In this document: in pieces, positions 8,043 to 15,466 of the stretch | Position numbering within the stretch: position 1 is the first letter of the stretch | How the letters are laid out: the number at the start of each line of letters is the position of its first letter | Source: UBA4615 sp044368415 | GTDB lineage: Bacteria; Pseudomonadota; Gammaproteobacteria; Burkholderiales; Burkholderiaceae_E | Assembly (NCBI GenBank): GCA_044368415.1 | Contig: JBIPLJ010000011.1 | Coordinates: 23,695 to 87,694, forward strand | Reading direction: 5' to 3' | DNA length: 64,000 nt | Translations under genes and position numbers: made by a program | The notes under the pieces: generated by a model | Seen by the model: the letters and a program-made list of their open reading frames with translations, nothing else | Told to the model about the DNA's origin: nothing | Database searches by the model: none

Positions 8043-8870
8043 TCAGAAGTGGAATTCGGCGACCAGGACCGGCACCGAGTTCTTCGAGCCCGTCGAGCCC
8101 GACCGATTGCCGAACTTGTTCTTCCAGTACTCGTAGCCGACGCCCGCAAAGAACGTGCCCTTGTTCAGGCCCGCCAGCGTGCCGAGGTCCCACTGGATCG
8201 ACGTTCGCAGAAGCGTCTCGGTCTCGGTCTCGACGCCGAAACCGTCCTTGCCCTTCGCGCCGGTGATCGCCATGAAGCCGGTGAACTTCGCCGGGGTGCC
8301 GAGGTCGAAGAACATGCCCCACAGCGCGCCGATCTGATAGGTCGTGTCGAACTGGACCTTCTTGCCGACGATGCCGTTGTTGTTGGTCTCGTTGTACGCC
8401 AGCAGGCTGAGGTCCAGGAAACCCATCGGTATCGTGAGGTTCACGGTCGGGCCGATCAGCAGCTTCAGGGGCTTCGGCGCGAAGGCCGTGTCCTTGGCGC
8501 CGGCGTCGAAGCCGAAGGTGAGCGAGAAGTCCCTGACCGGGCCCAGGTCGTACTTCATGCCCAGGGTCTTCGACGACGATACCGAGCCGCGGTACGCGAC
8601 ATAGAGTTCCTGCGCTTGGCTGGTGCTGTTGCGGTTCGCCGGATCGTTCTCGAGCGAGCGCAGGATGTCCAGGGAGAAGAAGTTCGTGCCGTACTTGTAC
8701 CCGCTGAAGTGAGCCAGCGTGAAGATGTTCTTCGGCACATCGGCAGCGATGCCCGGCTCGGCGTAGCCGCTGCTGTACCGGTAGCCGATCCAGGTGTCGC
8801 TGAAGTCAGCGGCGAGGGTGCTGCCGGTCGCGGCGATCAGGCCGGCTGCGACCCAGGAGGCGAGTTTCAT
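8043..8870 (-). CDS. Tsx-like nucleoside-specific outer membrane channel
   Basis: The 275-residue protein has a signal peptide (MKLASWVAAGLIAATGSTLA) followed by alternating beta strands (DTWIGYRYSSGY, NIFTLAHFSGYKYG and others). It ends EFHF, with the C-terminal Phe expected of proteins inserted by the BAM complex. The pattern matches the Tsx/OmpK family, which lets nucleosides through the outer membrane. That fits the purine importer and deaminase genes it faces. The start ATG 8,870 is preceded by GGAGAATC; further upstream in-frame codons lack a signal peptide. A probable sigma-54 promoter lies upstream. Confidence 0.8.
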   Translation of the reverse strand: MKLASWVAAGLIAATGSTLAADFSDTWIGYRYSSGYAEPGIAADVPKNIFTLAHFSGYKYGTNFFSLDILRSLENDPANRNSTSQAQELYVAYRGSVSSSKTLGMKYDLGPVRDFSLTFGFDAGAKDTAFAPKPLKLLIGPTVNLTIPMGFLDLSLLAYNETNNNGIVGKKVQFDTTYQIGALWGMFFDLGTPAKFTGFMAITGAKGKDGFGVETETETLLRTSIQWDLGTLAGLNKGTFFAGVGYEYWKNKFGNRSGSTGSKNSVPVLVAEFHF

Positions 8871-8975
8871 TCGGATTCTCCGGAATAAATGAAGGTCGAA
8901 CAGGGACCGTCGGTTACGAGTCGTCCCGCGCCGCACTGGTGCGTCGGCCCGATCGCGATGCGGACGGCAAGTTAA

Positions 8976-8991
8976 GGCAAGATGTGTTCCA
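8976..8991 (-). promoter_or_regulatory. Probable sigma-54 promoter of the Tsx-like porin
   Basis: Read on the minus strand, TGGAAC-N5-TTGCC keeps the GG-N10-GC spacing and matches the -24/-12 consensus except at two positions. The expected start lies near 8,965, about 95 nt before the start codon. Confidence 0.45.
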
Positions 8992-9063
8992 AGCTGGACC
9001 ATTGCGAGCGGCCCCGCGGAAGCCCCTTAGAATCCGGAACCACTCGACGGACCGAATCACTCC

Positions 9064-9618
9064 ATGGGACACCGCCTCACGCAGATCGCCACCCGAACCG
9101 GCGACGACGGCACCACCGGCCTCGGCGACGGCAGCCGCACGTCCAAGGACAGCCTGCGCGTCGAGGCGATGGGCGACGTCGATGAACTCAACTCCACGAT
9201 CGGCGTGCTGCTGTGCGAACCACTGCCCGACGACGTCCGCGCAGCGCTCCTCGACATCCAGCACGATCTCTTCGACCTCGGCGGCGAACTCTGTATCCCC
9301 GGCTTCGAGAACATCTCCGAGGCGCAGGTCGCCCGGCTCGACACGCTGCTCGAGCAACACAACGCGACGCTGCCCCGGCTGCAGGAATTCATCCTTCCAG
9401 GCGGCTCGCGTGCGGCGGCCATCGCGCATGTCGCGCGCACCGTCTGCCGCCGGGCCGAGCGTGTGGTCGTGGCACTCGGGCACGCCGAAGCGGTGCGTCC
9501 GCTGTGCCGGCAGTACCTGAACCGGCTGTCTGACCTGCTGTTCGTCCTCGCGCGGGTGCTCAACCGGCATGCGGGCGGCAGTGACGTGCTGTGGGAGAAA
9601 GGTCGCGCCAAGGGCTGA
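9064..9618 (+). CDS. Cob(I)alamin adenosyltransferase, PduO type
   Basis: The 184-residue protein matches the PduO/ACA family: TRTGDDGTTGLGDGSR near residues 11-26 (ATP-binding P-loop-like region), GDVDELNSTIG near 38, and PGGSRAAAIAHVARTVCRRAER near 113-134. It transfers the 5'-deoxyadenosyl group from ATP to reduced cobalamin, making the coenzyme for B12-dependent mutases or lyases. It is a single gene, divergent from tsx and convergent with the racemase-like gene. No B12 enzyme is seen nearby. Confidence 0.9.
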   Translation: MGHRLTQIATRTGDDGTTGLGDGSRTSKDSLRVEAMGDVDELNSTIGVLLCEPLPDDVRAALLDIQHDLFDLGGELCIPGFENISEAQVARLDTLLEQHNATLPRLQEFILPGGSRAAAIAHVARTVCRRAERVVVALGHAEAVRPLCRQYLNRLSDLLFVLARVLNRHAGGSDVLWEKGRAKG

Positions 9619-9671
9619 GGCCCGAGGGGCGCGGCGCGCGTTTCTGGATCCTGAAGCGACGGCGCCGGACC

Positions 9672-10412
9672 TCAGGCCGTGCCGCCGAGCACCGTCGCAA
9701 GCTCGCCCGACAGCCCGGTCCAGCACACGCCCGCATCGCGAGAGGCCACCTGTGGATCGGTGCCGCGCAGCGCCGCGGCGGCCCAGCGCGCGCCCGCCTG
9801 CACGCTGTCGATCACCGCGACCGGCACACGCGGCGCGACCTGATTGGCGATGCCGCCGAGCGCCGCACCGCCGATCACCAGGGCCGCGGTGCCCGGCCCG
9901 ATCGCGGCCTGAAGCGCACTGAGGATCTCGGCCGCCCCGCCGTCGGGCTGCTGCATGAGCACCACGCCGCTCTGCTCGACGACATGGATGCCTTCGAGAC
10001 CGCGCTGCAGGCCGTTGGCCGCCGCAAAGCGCTCGAGCATCGGCCGCCACGCGGCGCCGCCGGTCACGATGCCGTGCGGACCACGCTCGGCAGCCTCGCG
10101 CAGCGCCGCCTCGGCCAGCCCCATCACCGGCACGCCGGCGGCCTCGCGCAGCGCGGCCACCCCGGGGTCGCCGAAGCAGCCGATGCAGATCGCGTCGCAG
10201 CGCCCGCCGCTGGCGACGAACGCGGCCCAGGCGTCGAGCACCGCATGCGCCGCGATCGCGTAGGCGGCCTCGGAGGCGATGTACGAGGCGCCCAAGCGCG
10301 CGGTCACCGTCACCAGCTCGACGTCCGGGCCCAGCAACGGGCGCATCACGCCGGCCATCAACTCGGTGACGGCGGTGGACGTGTTCGGATTGATCAGCAG
10401 CAGGGTGCTCAC
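9672..10412 (-). CDS. Asp/Glu/hydantoin racemase family protein lacking one catalytic Cys
   Basis: This 246-residue protein starts STLLLINPNTSTAV, the hallmark of hydantoin/allantoin racemases. These enzymes use two cysteines as acid and base. The first is present in CIGCFGDPGV (near residue 78). At the second site, where relatives have LGCAGM, this protein has VIGGAALGG, so the Cys is replaced by Gly. It may be a one-base epimerase, an isomerase with another chemistry (as in maleate isomerase relatives), or inactive. GTG 10,412 is chosen because homology begins there; an upstream ATG at 10,475 would add 21 unlikely residues. It lies about 90 nt downstream of cynS. Confidence 0.75.
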   Translation of the reverse strand: MSTLLLINPNTSTAVTELMAGVMRPLLGPDVELVTVTARLGASYIASEAAYAIAAHAVLDAWAAFVASGGRCDAICIGCFGDPGVAALREAAGVPVMGLAEAALREAAERGPHGIVTGGAAWRPMLERFAAANGLQRGLEGIHVVEQSGVVLMQQPDGGAAEILSALQAAIGPGTAALVIGGAALGGIANQVAPRVPVAVIDSVQAGARWAAAALRGTDPQVASRDAGVCWTGLSGELATVLGGTA

Positions 10413-10502
10413 GTGTCGGTCCCGGGCGGCGGTGGCGGTGGGCGCGGGCCCATCGGCCGGCGCGCGGCGCAGCATAGCGCCCCGCCCGGGCCCACCGCGT
10501 GA

Positions 10503-10946
10503 TCAGTAGGTCTTGTACGGCAGGAACTTGCCGCTCAGCACCACGTGCACGCGGTCGCCCTTCGGGTCCGGCTCGCGGGTGATGTCCATCGAGAAGTCGA
10601 TCGCCGACATGATGCCGTCGCCGAACTCCTCGTGGATCAGCTCCTTGATGGTCATGCCGTAGACGCTGACGATCTCATACCAGCGGTAGATCAACGGGTC
10701 GGTCGGCACGGCGGTCGGCAGCGAGCCCTTGTAGGGCACGACCTGCAGCCAGGCGATGTCGTCCTCGGAGAGGCCGAAGATCTCGCCGATGGTCTCGGCC
10801 TGCTTCGCGGTGAAGGTCATCTGGCCGAGGCAGCCGGCGGTCACCCACTCCTTGCTCTCGCCGACGGCCTTGGCCACGTCGGCCCATTTGATGCCCTTGC
10901 GGACCTTCGTCTCGACGATCTTGCGGGTGACGTCGTTGCGATCCAT
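10503..10946 (-). CDS. cynS: Cyanate hydratase (cyanase)
   Basis: The 147-residue protein is a full-length cyanase. Its N-terminal helix-turn-helix-like domain is followed by the catalytic part with Arg88, Glu91 (PLIYRWYEIVSVYG) and Ser114 (GIMSAIDFS). These equal E. coli Arg96, Glu99 and Ser122 with a constant shift of eight. It converts cyanate and bicarbonate to ammonia and CO2 through carbamate. A GGAGACC ribosome site precedes the ATG. It follows a three-gene importer in the same direction, so imported cyanate can be used as a nitrogen source or detoxified. Confidence 0.97.
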   Translation of the reverse strand: MDRNDVTRKIVETKVRKGIKWADVAKAVGESKEWVTAGCLGQMTFTAKQAETIGEIFGLSEDDIAWLQVVPYKGSLPTAVPTDPLIYRWYEIVSVYGMTIKELIHEEFGDGIMSAIDFSMDITREPDPKGDRVHVVLSGKFLPYKTY

Positions 10947-11013
10947 GTCTGTGGTCTCCAGTGTCGGATGTGTGGGGGATGTCGGGGTTGACCGGTTCCT
11001 GCGGCCGACGGGT

Positions 11014-11931
11014 TCAGCGGACAGCGTGCAGCCTCGGGGCCGGCACGGTCGGCACCGGATCGGGTAGGTCGGGCTCCAGGCCCGGCGACACCTCGACCGG
11101 ACCGCCGGAGGCGCCGGCCGCGGTGTCGACGCCGCCCTGCTGGATCAGCTTCGAGCGGTGCACGAGGAAGTCCACGAGGTGGTTTCGGATCTTGTAGAAC
11201 TGCGGGTCGTGGTGGATGGTCAGGCGCGTGCGCTCGCGCGGCAGCGTGTTGCGCACCACCTCGGCGATCCGCGCGTTCGGCCCGTTGCTCATCAGGAGGA
11301 TCCGGTCGGCAAGCAGGATGGCCTCGTCGACGTCATGTGTGATCATGAAGACCGTCTGCTGGGTCTCGGCGCAGATCTTCAGCAGCTCGTCCTGGATCAC
11401 GCCGCGGGTGAGCGCATCGAGCGCGCCGAACGGCTCATCGAGCAGCAGCATCTTCGGCTCGATCGCGAACGCGCGCGCGATGCCGACGCGCTGCTTCATG
11501 CCGCCCGAGAGCTCAGCCGGTTTCTTGTGCTCGGCGCCCGACAGCCCGACCAGGTCGATGAAGCGGCGCGCATGCGTCTCGACCTTCGCGCGGTTCCACG
11601 AAGGCCAGCGCGAACGCACTGCAAACGAGACGTTGCCCATCACCGTCATCCAGGGCATCAGCGCATGGCCCTGGAATACCACGCCGCGCTCGAGCCCGGG
11701 GCCCGAGACCTCGCGCCCGTCCATGAACACAAAGCCGCCCGAGGGCTGCTCGAGTCCGGCGAGCACGTTCAGGATGGTGGTCTTGCCGCAGCCGGAGTGG
11801 CCGATGATGCAGACGAACTCGCCGCGGGCAATACCGAAGTCGACCTTGTCGAAGACGGTCAGCTCGCCCTTCGAGGAGGGGAAGCGCTTGGCGAGCCCCT
11901 CGACACGCAGGAAGGTGTCCTTCACGCTCAT
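11014..11931 (-). CDS. cynD: Cyanate/nitrate ABC transporter ATP-binding protein
   Basis: This 305-residue ATPase of the NrtD/CynD group has Walker A GHSGCGKTT near residue 45, the signature ELSGGMKQRVGIARA near 145, and Walker B MLLLDEPFGALDALTR near 165. About 50 residues follow the normal ATPase core. The ATG at 11,931 overlaps the permease stop by 4 nt (11,928-11,931), so translation is coupled. Cyanate is preferred over nitrate as substrate because cynS follows and no nitrate reductase gene is near. This is inference. Confidence 0.85.
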   Translation of the reverse strand: MSVKDTFLRVEGLAKRFPSSKGELTVFDKVDFGIARGEFVCIIGHSGCGKTTILNVLAGLEQPSGGFVFMDGREVSGPGLERGVVFQGHALMPWMTVMGNVSFAVRSRWPSWNRAKVETHARRFIDLVGLSGAEHKKPAELSGGMKQRVGIARAFAIEPKMLLLDEPFGALDALTRGVIQDELLKICAETQQTVFMITHDVDEAILLADRILLMSNGPNARIAEVVRNTLPRERTRLTIHHDPQFYKIRNHLVDFLVHRSKLIQQGGVDTAAGASGGPVEVSPGLEPDLPDPVPTVPAPRLHAVR

Positions 11932-12782
11932 TCCTTCCAGGTGACGTAGTGCTGAAGGCCCGCGAACGCGAGGTCGAGCAGCATGCCGACGACGCCGATC
12001 GTGAGGATCGCGAAGATCACGTTGGTCAGCGACAGGTTGTTCCACTCGTTCCAGACGAAGTAGCCGATGCCGGTGCCGCCGACCAGCATCTCGGCCGCCA
12101 CGATGACCAGCCACGCGATACCCATCGAGATGCGCATGCCGGTGAGGATCGTCGGCGCAGCCGCCGGCAGGATGACCTCGAAGGCGCGCCGGAACGGGCC
12201 GACTTCGAGCGTGCGCGCGACGTTGAGCCAGTCGCGCCTGACCGAGACTACGCCGAACGCGGTGTTGATCAGCATCGGCCAGATCGAGCAGATGAAGATC
12301 ACGAAGATCCCCGAGGCCGAGGAATCCTTGATCGTGTAGAGCGCAATCGGCATCCAGGCGAGGGGCGAGATCGGCTTGAGCACCTGGATGAACGGATTGA
12401 GCGCCCGGTAGAGCAGCGGCGACATGCCGATCATGAAGCCGACCGGGATCGCGACCAGCGCGGCGAGCAGGTAGCCCGCGCCCACCCGCAGCAGCGAGTG
12501 CCCGAGCTGGATACCGATGCCCTTGTCGTTCGGACCGTTGTCGTAGAACGGCGCGGAGAGGTGCTTGACCGTGGTCTCGGCCATCTGCACGAGCGTCGGC
12601 AGGCCGTCGGTCTTGGCCGCCGAGCTCGAGGCACGGCCCATCAGCTTTGCATACTCGTCATCGGCAGTGCTCGCCGCCGCACCGCTCGGCGCGGTGGCCA
12701 GGTGCCAGGCGCCGAGCAGCACGGCGAGGATCAGCAGCGACAGCGCGGCCGCTCGCAGGGAGAGGGAACGTTCCGGGTTCAT
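11928..12782 (-). CDS. cynB: Cyanate/nitrate ABC transporter permease
   Basis: The 284-residue protein has an N-terminal helix (LRAAALSLLILAVLLGAWHL), a periplasmic loop of about 70 residues rich in small residues, then five to six helices with the PLAWMPIALY and GPFRRAFEVILPAAAPTI motifs of NrtB-type permeases. It is the channel of the importer. The start was placed at ATG 12,782, 7 nt after the cynA stop; an in-frame ATG at 12,821 would overlap cynA by about 30 nt and is less likely. Confidence 0.85.
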   Translation of the reverse strand: MNPERSLSLRAAALSLLILAVLLGAWHLATAPSGAAASTADDEYAKLMGRASSSAAKTDGLPTLVQMAETTVKHLSAPFYDNGPNDKGIGIQLGHSLLRVGAGYLLAALVAIPVGFMIGMSPLLYRALNPFIQVLKPISPLAWMPIALYTIKDSSASGIFVIFICSIWPMLINTAFGVVSVRRDWLNVARTLEVGPFRRAFEVILPAAAPTILTGMRISMGIAWLVIVAAEMLVGGTGIGYFVWNEWNNLSLTNVIFAILTIGVVGMLLDLAFAGLQHYVTWKE

Positions 12783-12789
12783 CGCGGGC

Positions 12790-14187
12790 TCAGCTGCGCT
12801 TGATCGCGAAGCTGTCGACATACTGCTGCGGCTGCGCCGGATCGAACTCGCGGCCCATCACCTTGAACTTCTTGTAGCCGGTGTCCGGCGCCTTCTGGTC
12901 GAGCTCCTTCATGCGCTGCCTCGCATCGGTGAGCAGGAACACCTGCTCGGCGATCTGCTTATAGGCGACGTCGCCCTTGACGTAGCCCCAGCGCTTCATC
13001 TGGGTCAGCATCCACACCGCCATCGAGTACCAGGGGATCGGGTCGAAGTCGGTGCGGTCCGGGACGTTCTTCACGCCGCCCAGCCCGTCCGCGAAGCGGC
13101 CGGTCAGCACCTGCTCGACGATGATCTCGGGCTGGTTCAGGTAGGCCGCGGGCGAGATCACCTTCGCGATCAGCGGCCGGTTCTTCGGGTCGCGCGCCAT
13201 CGCGGCCGATTCGAGCACCGCGCGGTAGAGCGCAGCGAAGGTGTTCGGATTCTCCTTGATGAAGCCCTCGGAGGTGCCGAACGCGCAACACGGGTGACCG
13301 TCCCAGATGTCCTTGGACAGCACGTGGATGAAGCCAATCTCGTCGAAGACCGCGCGCTGATTGAACGGATCGGGCCCGAGGAAGCCGTCGATGTTGCCGG
13401 CCCGCAGGTTGGCGACCATCTCGGCCGGCGGCGTCACACGCAGTTGCACGTCGCGGTCCGGATCCAGACCGTTCTCGGCCAGGTAATAGCGCAGCAGGAA
13501 GTTGTGGATCGAGTACTCGAAGGGGATCGCGAACTTGAAGCCCTTCCAGTCCTTAGGATCGCGCTTGTCCTTGTGCTTGAGCGCCAGCGTGATCGCCTGG
13601 CCGTTGATGTTCTGGATGGTGGCGACGCGCATCGGCGCGGCGACCGAGCCCAGGCCCATCGAGATCGCGACCGGCATCGGTGACAGGAAGTGCGAGGCGT
13701 CGTACTCCTTGTTGATCATCCGGTCGCGGATCAGCGCCCAGCCCGCGGTCTTCTGCAGCGAGACGGTGAGGCCCTGGCGTTTGTAGAAGCCGAGCGGGTC
13801 GGCCATGATCAGCGGCGTGGCGCAGGTGATCGGGATGAAGCCGATCTTCAGGTCGGTCTTCTCGAGCTTGCCTTTGTCCTGGGCCATCGCCTGCAACGCG
13901 CCCAGCGGCAGCACCGAGGCGATCGCGGCGCGTGCGGTGTTGGCACCGACGGCGCGCAGGAAGCGGCGGCGCAGCGTGTCGTTCGGGAACAGCGCGCGCA
14001 CCAGCGCGGTCTCCACGACGTCGTTGGACAGGCGCTCGGCGTCGATCACCGCGCGCGACTGCGCGCGCGCGGCCTCATCGTCGGCGGCATGCGGATCCGA
14101 GTCGCCGGGCGCGTGCAGGGCACCGCAGCGTCCGCAGGCGTGACCGAGGCGGCGATAGGCGTCGTAGGGGCGGTAGACGTTGGTCAT
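12790..14187 (-). CDS. cynA: CmpA/NrtA-type ABC transporter substrate-binding protein
   Basis: The 465-residue protein belongs to the CmpA/NrtA family of binding proteins for nitrate, bicarbonate or cyanate: KIGFIPITCATPLIMADPLG near residue 113, then GWALIRDRMINKEYDASHFL, and GFLGPDPFNQRAVFDE near 280. A Tat-like signal (RRRFLRAVG at 73-81, then a hydrophobic stretch ending ALQAMA) comes after an unusual 70-residue N-terminal extension that holds a CGRCG motif (18-22) and several His. The extension would stay on the cytoplasmic side until export. I recall related proteins with a similar Cys/His start, so it is probably a family trait. It is the first gene of cynABDS. Confidence 0.85.
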   Translation of the reverse strand: MTNVYRPYDAYRRLGHACGRCGALHAPGDSDPHAADDEAARAQSRAVIDAERLSNDVVETALVRALFPNDTLRRRFLRAVGANTARAAIASVLPLGALQAMAQDKGKLEKTDLKIGFIPITCATPLIMADPLGFYKRQGLTVSLQKTAGWALIRDRMINKEYDASHFLSPMPVAISMGLGSVAAPMRVATIQNINGQAITLALKHKDKRDPKDWKGFKFAIPFEYSIHNFLLRYYLAENGLDPDRDVQLRVTPPAEMVANLRAGNIDGFLGPDPFNQRAVFDEIGFIHVLSKDIWDGHPCCAFGTSEGFIKENPNTFAALYRAVLESAAMARDPKNRPLIAKVISPAAYLNQPEIIVEQVLTGRFADGLGGVKNVPDRTDFDPIPWYSMAVWMLTQMKRWGYVKGDVAYKQIAEQVFLLTDARQRMKELDQKAPDTGYKKFKVMGREFDPAQPQQYVDSFAIKRS

Positions 14188-14217
14188 GGAGGGGTTCCGT
14201 CGGAGGTCCGCCTCTCT

Positions 14218-14233
14218 TGCAAGGGGCGTGCCA
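14218..14233 (-). promoter_or_regulatory. Sigma-54 promoter of cynABDS
   Basis: Read on the minus strand, TGGCAC-N5-TTGCA matches the sigma-54 consensus perfectly with correct GG-N10-GC spacing. Transcription should begin near 14,207, about 20 nt before cynA. This implies that an enhancer-binding activator, probably NtrC or a similar protein, controls cyanate uptake. Confidence 0.75.
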
Positions 14234-14273
14234 TCTCGGTCGTTACGGGTGTCAATCCACGACACGATGCGGT

Positions 14274-14305
14274 TGTGATCGCCCAATGTGAACCGATTGG
14301 TCACA
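14274..14305. promoter_or_regulatory. Nested dyad in the cynA-rhodanese intergenic region
   Basis: CCAAT-N8-ATTGG (14,283-14,300) lies inside a wider TGTGA...TCACA pair (14,274-14,278 and 14,301-14,305). It sits about 65-95 nt upstream of the predicted cynA start, a usual place for an enhancer or LysR-type site. The rest of the 384-bp intergenic region (14,188-14,571) shows only the two sigma-54 promoters and no gene. Confidence 0.4.
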
Positions 14306-14501
14306 CAGCGCGCAGCGACGGACGGACGATTGCGATGACATGCGCCGGGCGGCCCGCGCATCGCCCCGCACGCGACGGAGGCATCGGCCCTGCGCCGGGG
14401 CAGCGCACGCACCGGGCCGGCCTGAACGTGTCGCGGCTGCACCGGCGCGGGTCGATTCACGGGCCGGCGCGGGCACGGCGCGCGCGCCGCGGGACGCGTG
14501 C

Positions 14502-14533
14502 GGTGCGCCGCGCACCGTGGCATGCCGCTTGCG
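14502..14533 (+). promoter_or_regulatory. Dyad and sigma-54 promoter of the rhodanese gene
   Basis: TGGCAT-N5-TTGCG (14,518-14,533) has correct GG-N10-GC spacing. It directly follows a GGTGCG-CCG-CGCACC dyad (14,502-14,516), which resembles the palindrome at 4,620-4,635. The predicted start is near 14,545, 27 nt before the ATG. It faces away from the cynA sigma-54 promoter, so the two could share an activator. Confidence 0.5.
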
Positions 14534-14571
14534 CTTGAGCAGGTTCCCTCCCCCTCCGCTGGAGCTGCGCC

Positions 14572-15426
14572 ATGTCCGACCCTGTGCTGATCTCGCCCGC
14601 CGACCTCGCGACGATGATGTCGTCCGAACGCGTCGTGCTCATCGACACGCGCGACCCCGAGGCCTACGCCTCGGGCCACCTGCCTGGTTCGGTGAACCTG
14701 CGCGAGATCTTCACCTTCCTCGCGACCTCGACCGCCGAGGGCCTGGGCGAACTCAAGCAGACCTTCGCCGACGCGTTCGGATCCGCCGGCCTCTCGGGCA
14801 CCGAAACCGCGGTGCTGTACGAAGAGTCGATGAATAGCGGCTTCGGCCAGTCGTGCCGCGGCTACTTCCTGCTGTCGTGGCTGAAGTACCCGAAGATCCG
14901 CATCCTTCACGGCGGTCTCGCCGGCTGGAAGACCGCGGGCCTGCCGGTCGACACCGCGCCAGTCTCACCCGCGCCGGCGAGCTTCCCCCTGCCCGAGACC
15001 ATGGCCTCGCTGATGGTCACCAAGGACGAGATGCTGGCCGCGCTCGACACCGACGTGGTGCTGCTCGACGTGCGCGACGTCGACGAGTGGATCGGCACCA
15101 GCTCCTCGCCCTACGGCCCGGACTTCGCGCCGCGCAAGGGCCGTATCCCCGGCGCCAAGTGGATCGAGTGGTACCGCTTCATGAAGCCCTCGAGCACCGG
15201 CGCGGTCTTCAAGAGCCCCTCGGAGATCCTCGCCGACTGCCGCAGCGCCGGCATCTCGCCGAAGGACACGGTGTACCTGTACTGCTTCAAGGGCGCGCGG
15301 GCGTCGAACACCTATGTCGCGCTGAAGGAAGCCGGCTTCTCGGACGTGCGGATGTACTTCGGCTCGTGGAACGAGTGGTCGCGCGAGCCGGGGCTGCCGA
15401 TCGAGAGCGGGTTCCCGTCGAACTGA
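14572..15426 (+). CDS. Two-domain sulfurtransferase (rhodanese family)
   Basis: The 284-residue protein has two rhodanese domains. The first (residues 1-130) contains LIDTRDPEAYASGHLPGSVN. The second (about 145-280) has LLDVRDVDEWIG and the active-site loop CFKGARASN near residue 235. The second-domain Cys is the persulfide carrier that passes sulfur from thiosulfate or mercaptopyruvate to an acceptor such as cyanide. The CFKGARA loop differs from the CGSGVTA of mercaptopyruvate enzymes and the CRKGVTA of rhodanese, so the donor is unsure. It is divergent from cynABDS and also has a sigma-54 promoter, which suggests a link to cyanide, thiocyanate or cyanate metabolism. Confidence 0.85.
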   Translation: MSDPVLISPADLATMMSSERVVLIDTRDPEAYASGHLPGSVNLREIFTFLATSTAEGLGELKQTFADAFGSAGLSGTETAVLYEESMNSGFGQSCRGYFLLSWLKYPKIRILHGGLAGWKTAGLPVDTAPVSPAPASFPLPETMASLMVTKDEMLAALDTDVVLLDVRDVDEWIGTSSSPYGPDFAPRKGRIPGAKWIEWYRFMKPSSTGAVFKSPSEILADCRSAGISPKDTVYLYCFKGARASNTYVALKEAGFSDVRMYFGSWNEWSREPGLPIESGFPSN

Positions 15427-15435
15427 GCGGGCGAT

Positions 15436-15463
15436 GCGGCCGGCACCCTGGAGTGCCGGCCGC
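15436..15463. terminator. Strong hairpin between rhodanese and GST genes
   Basis: GCGGCCGGCAC-CCTGGA-GTGCCGGCCGC is a perfect 11-bp stem with a 6-nt loop, starting 10 nt after the rhodanese stop, between two convergent genes. It lacks a long T tract but is a likely bidirectional terminator. Confidence 0.65.
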
Positions 15464-15466
15464 GAT

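Noticed and set aside
8932..8943. CGCAC-TG-GTGCG dyad upstream of tsx as an NtrC site
   Set aside because: NtrC sites need 7 bp between GCAC and GTGC; here there are 2, and it lies downstream of the predicted transcript start.
9002..9033. TTGCGA...TAGAAT promoter before the adenosyltransferase gene
   Set aside because: The spacer is 20 nt, too long for a confident sigma-70 call.
14274..14305. TGTGA...TCACA as a CRP/FNR-type site
   Set aside because: The half-sites are separated by 22 bp instead of 6, so a CRP dimer could not bind; kept only as part of a dyad of unknown partner.
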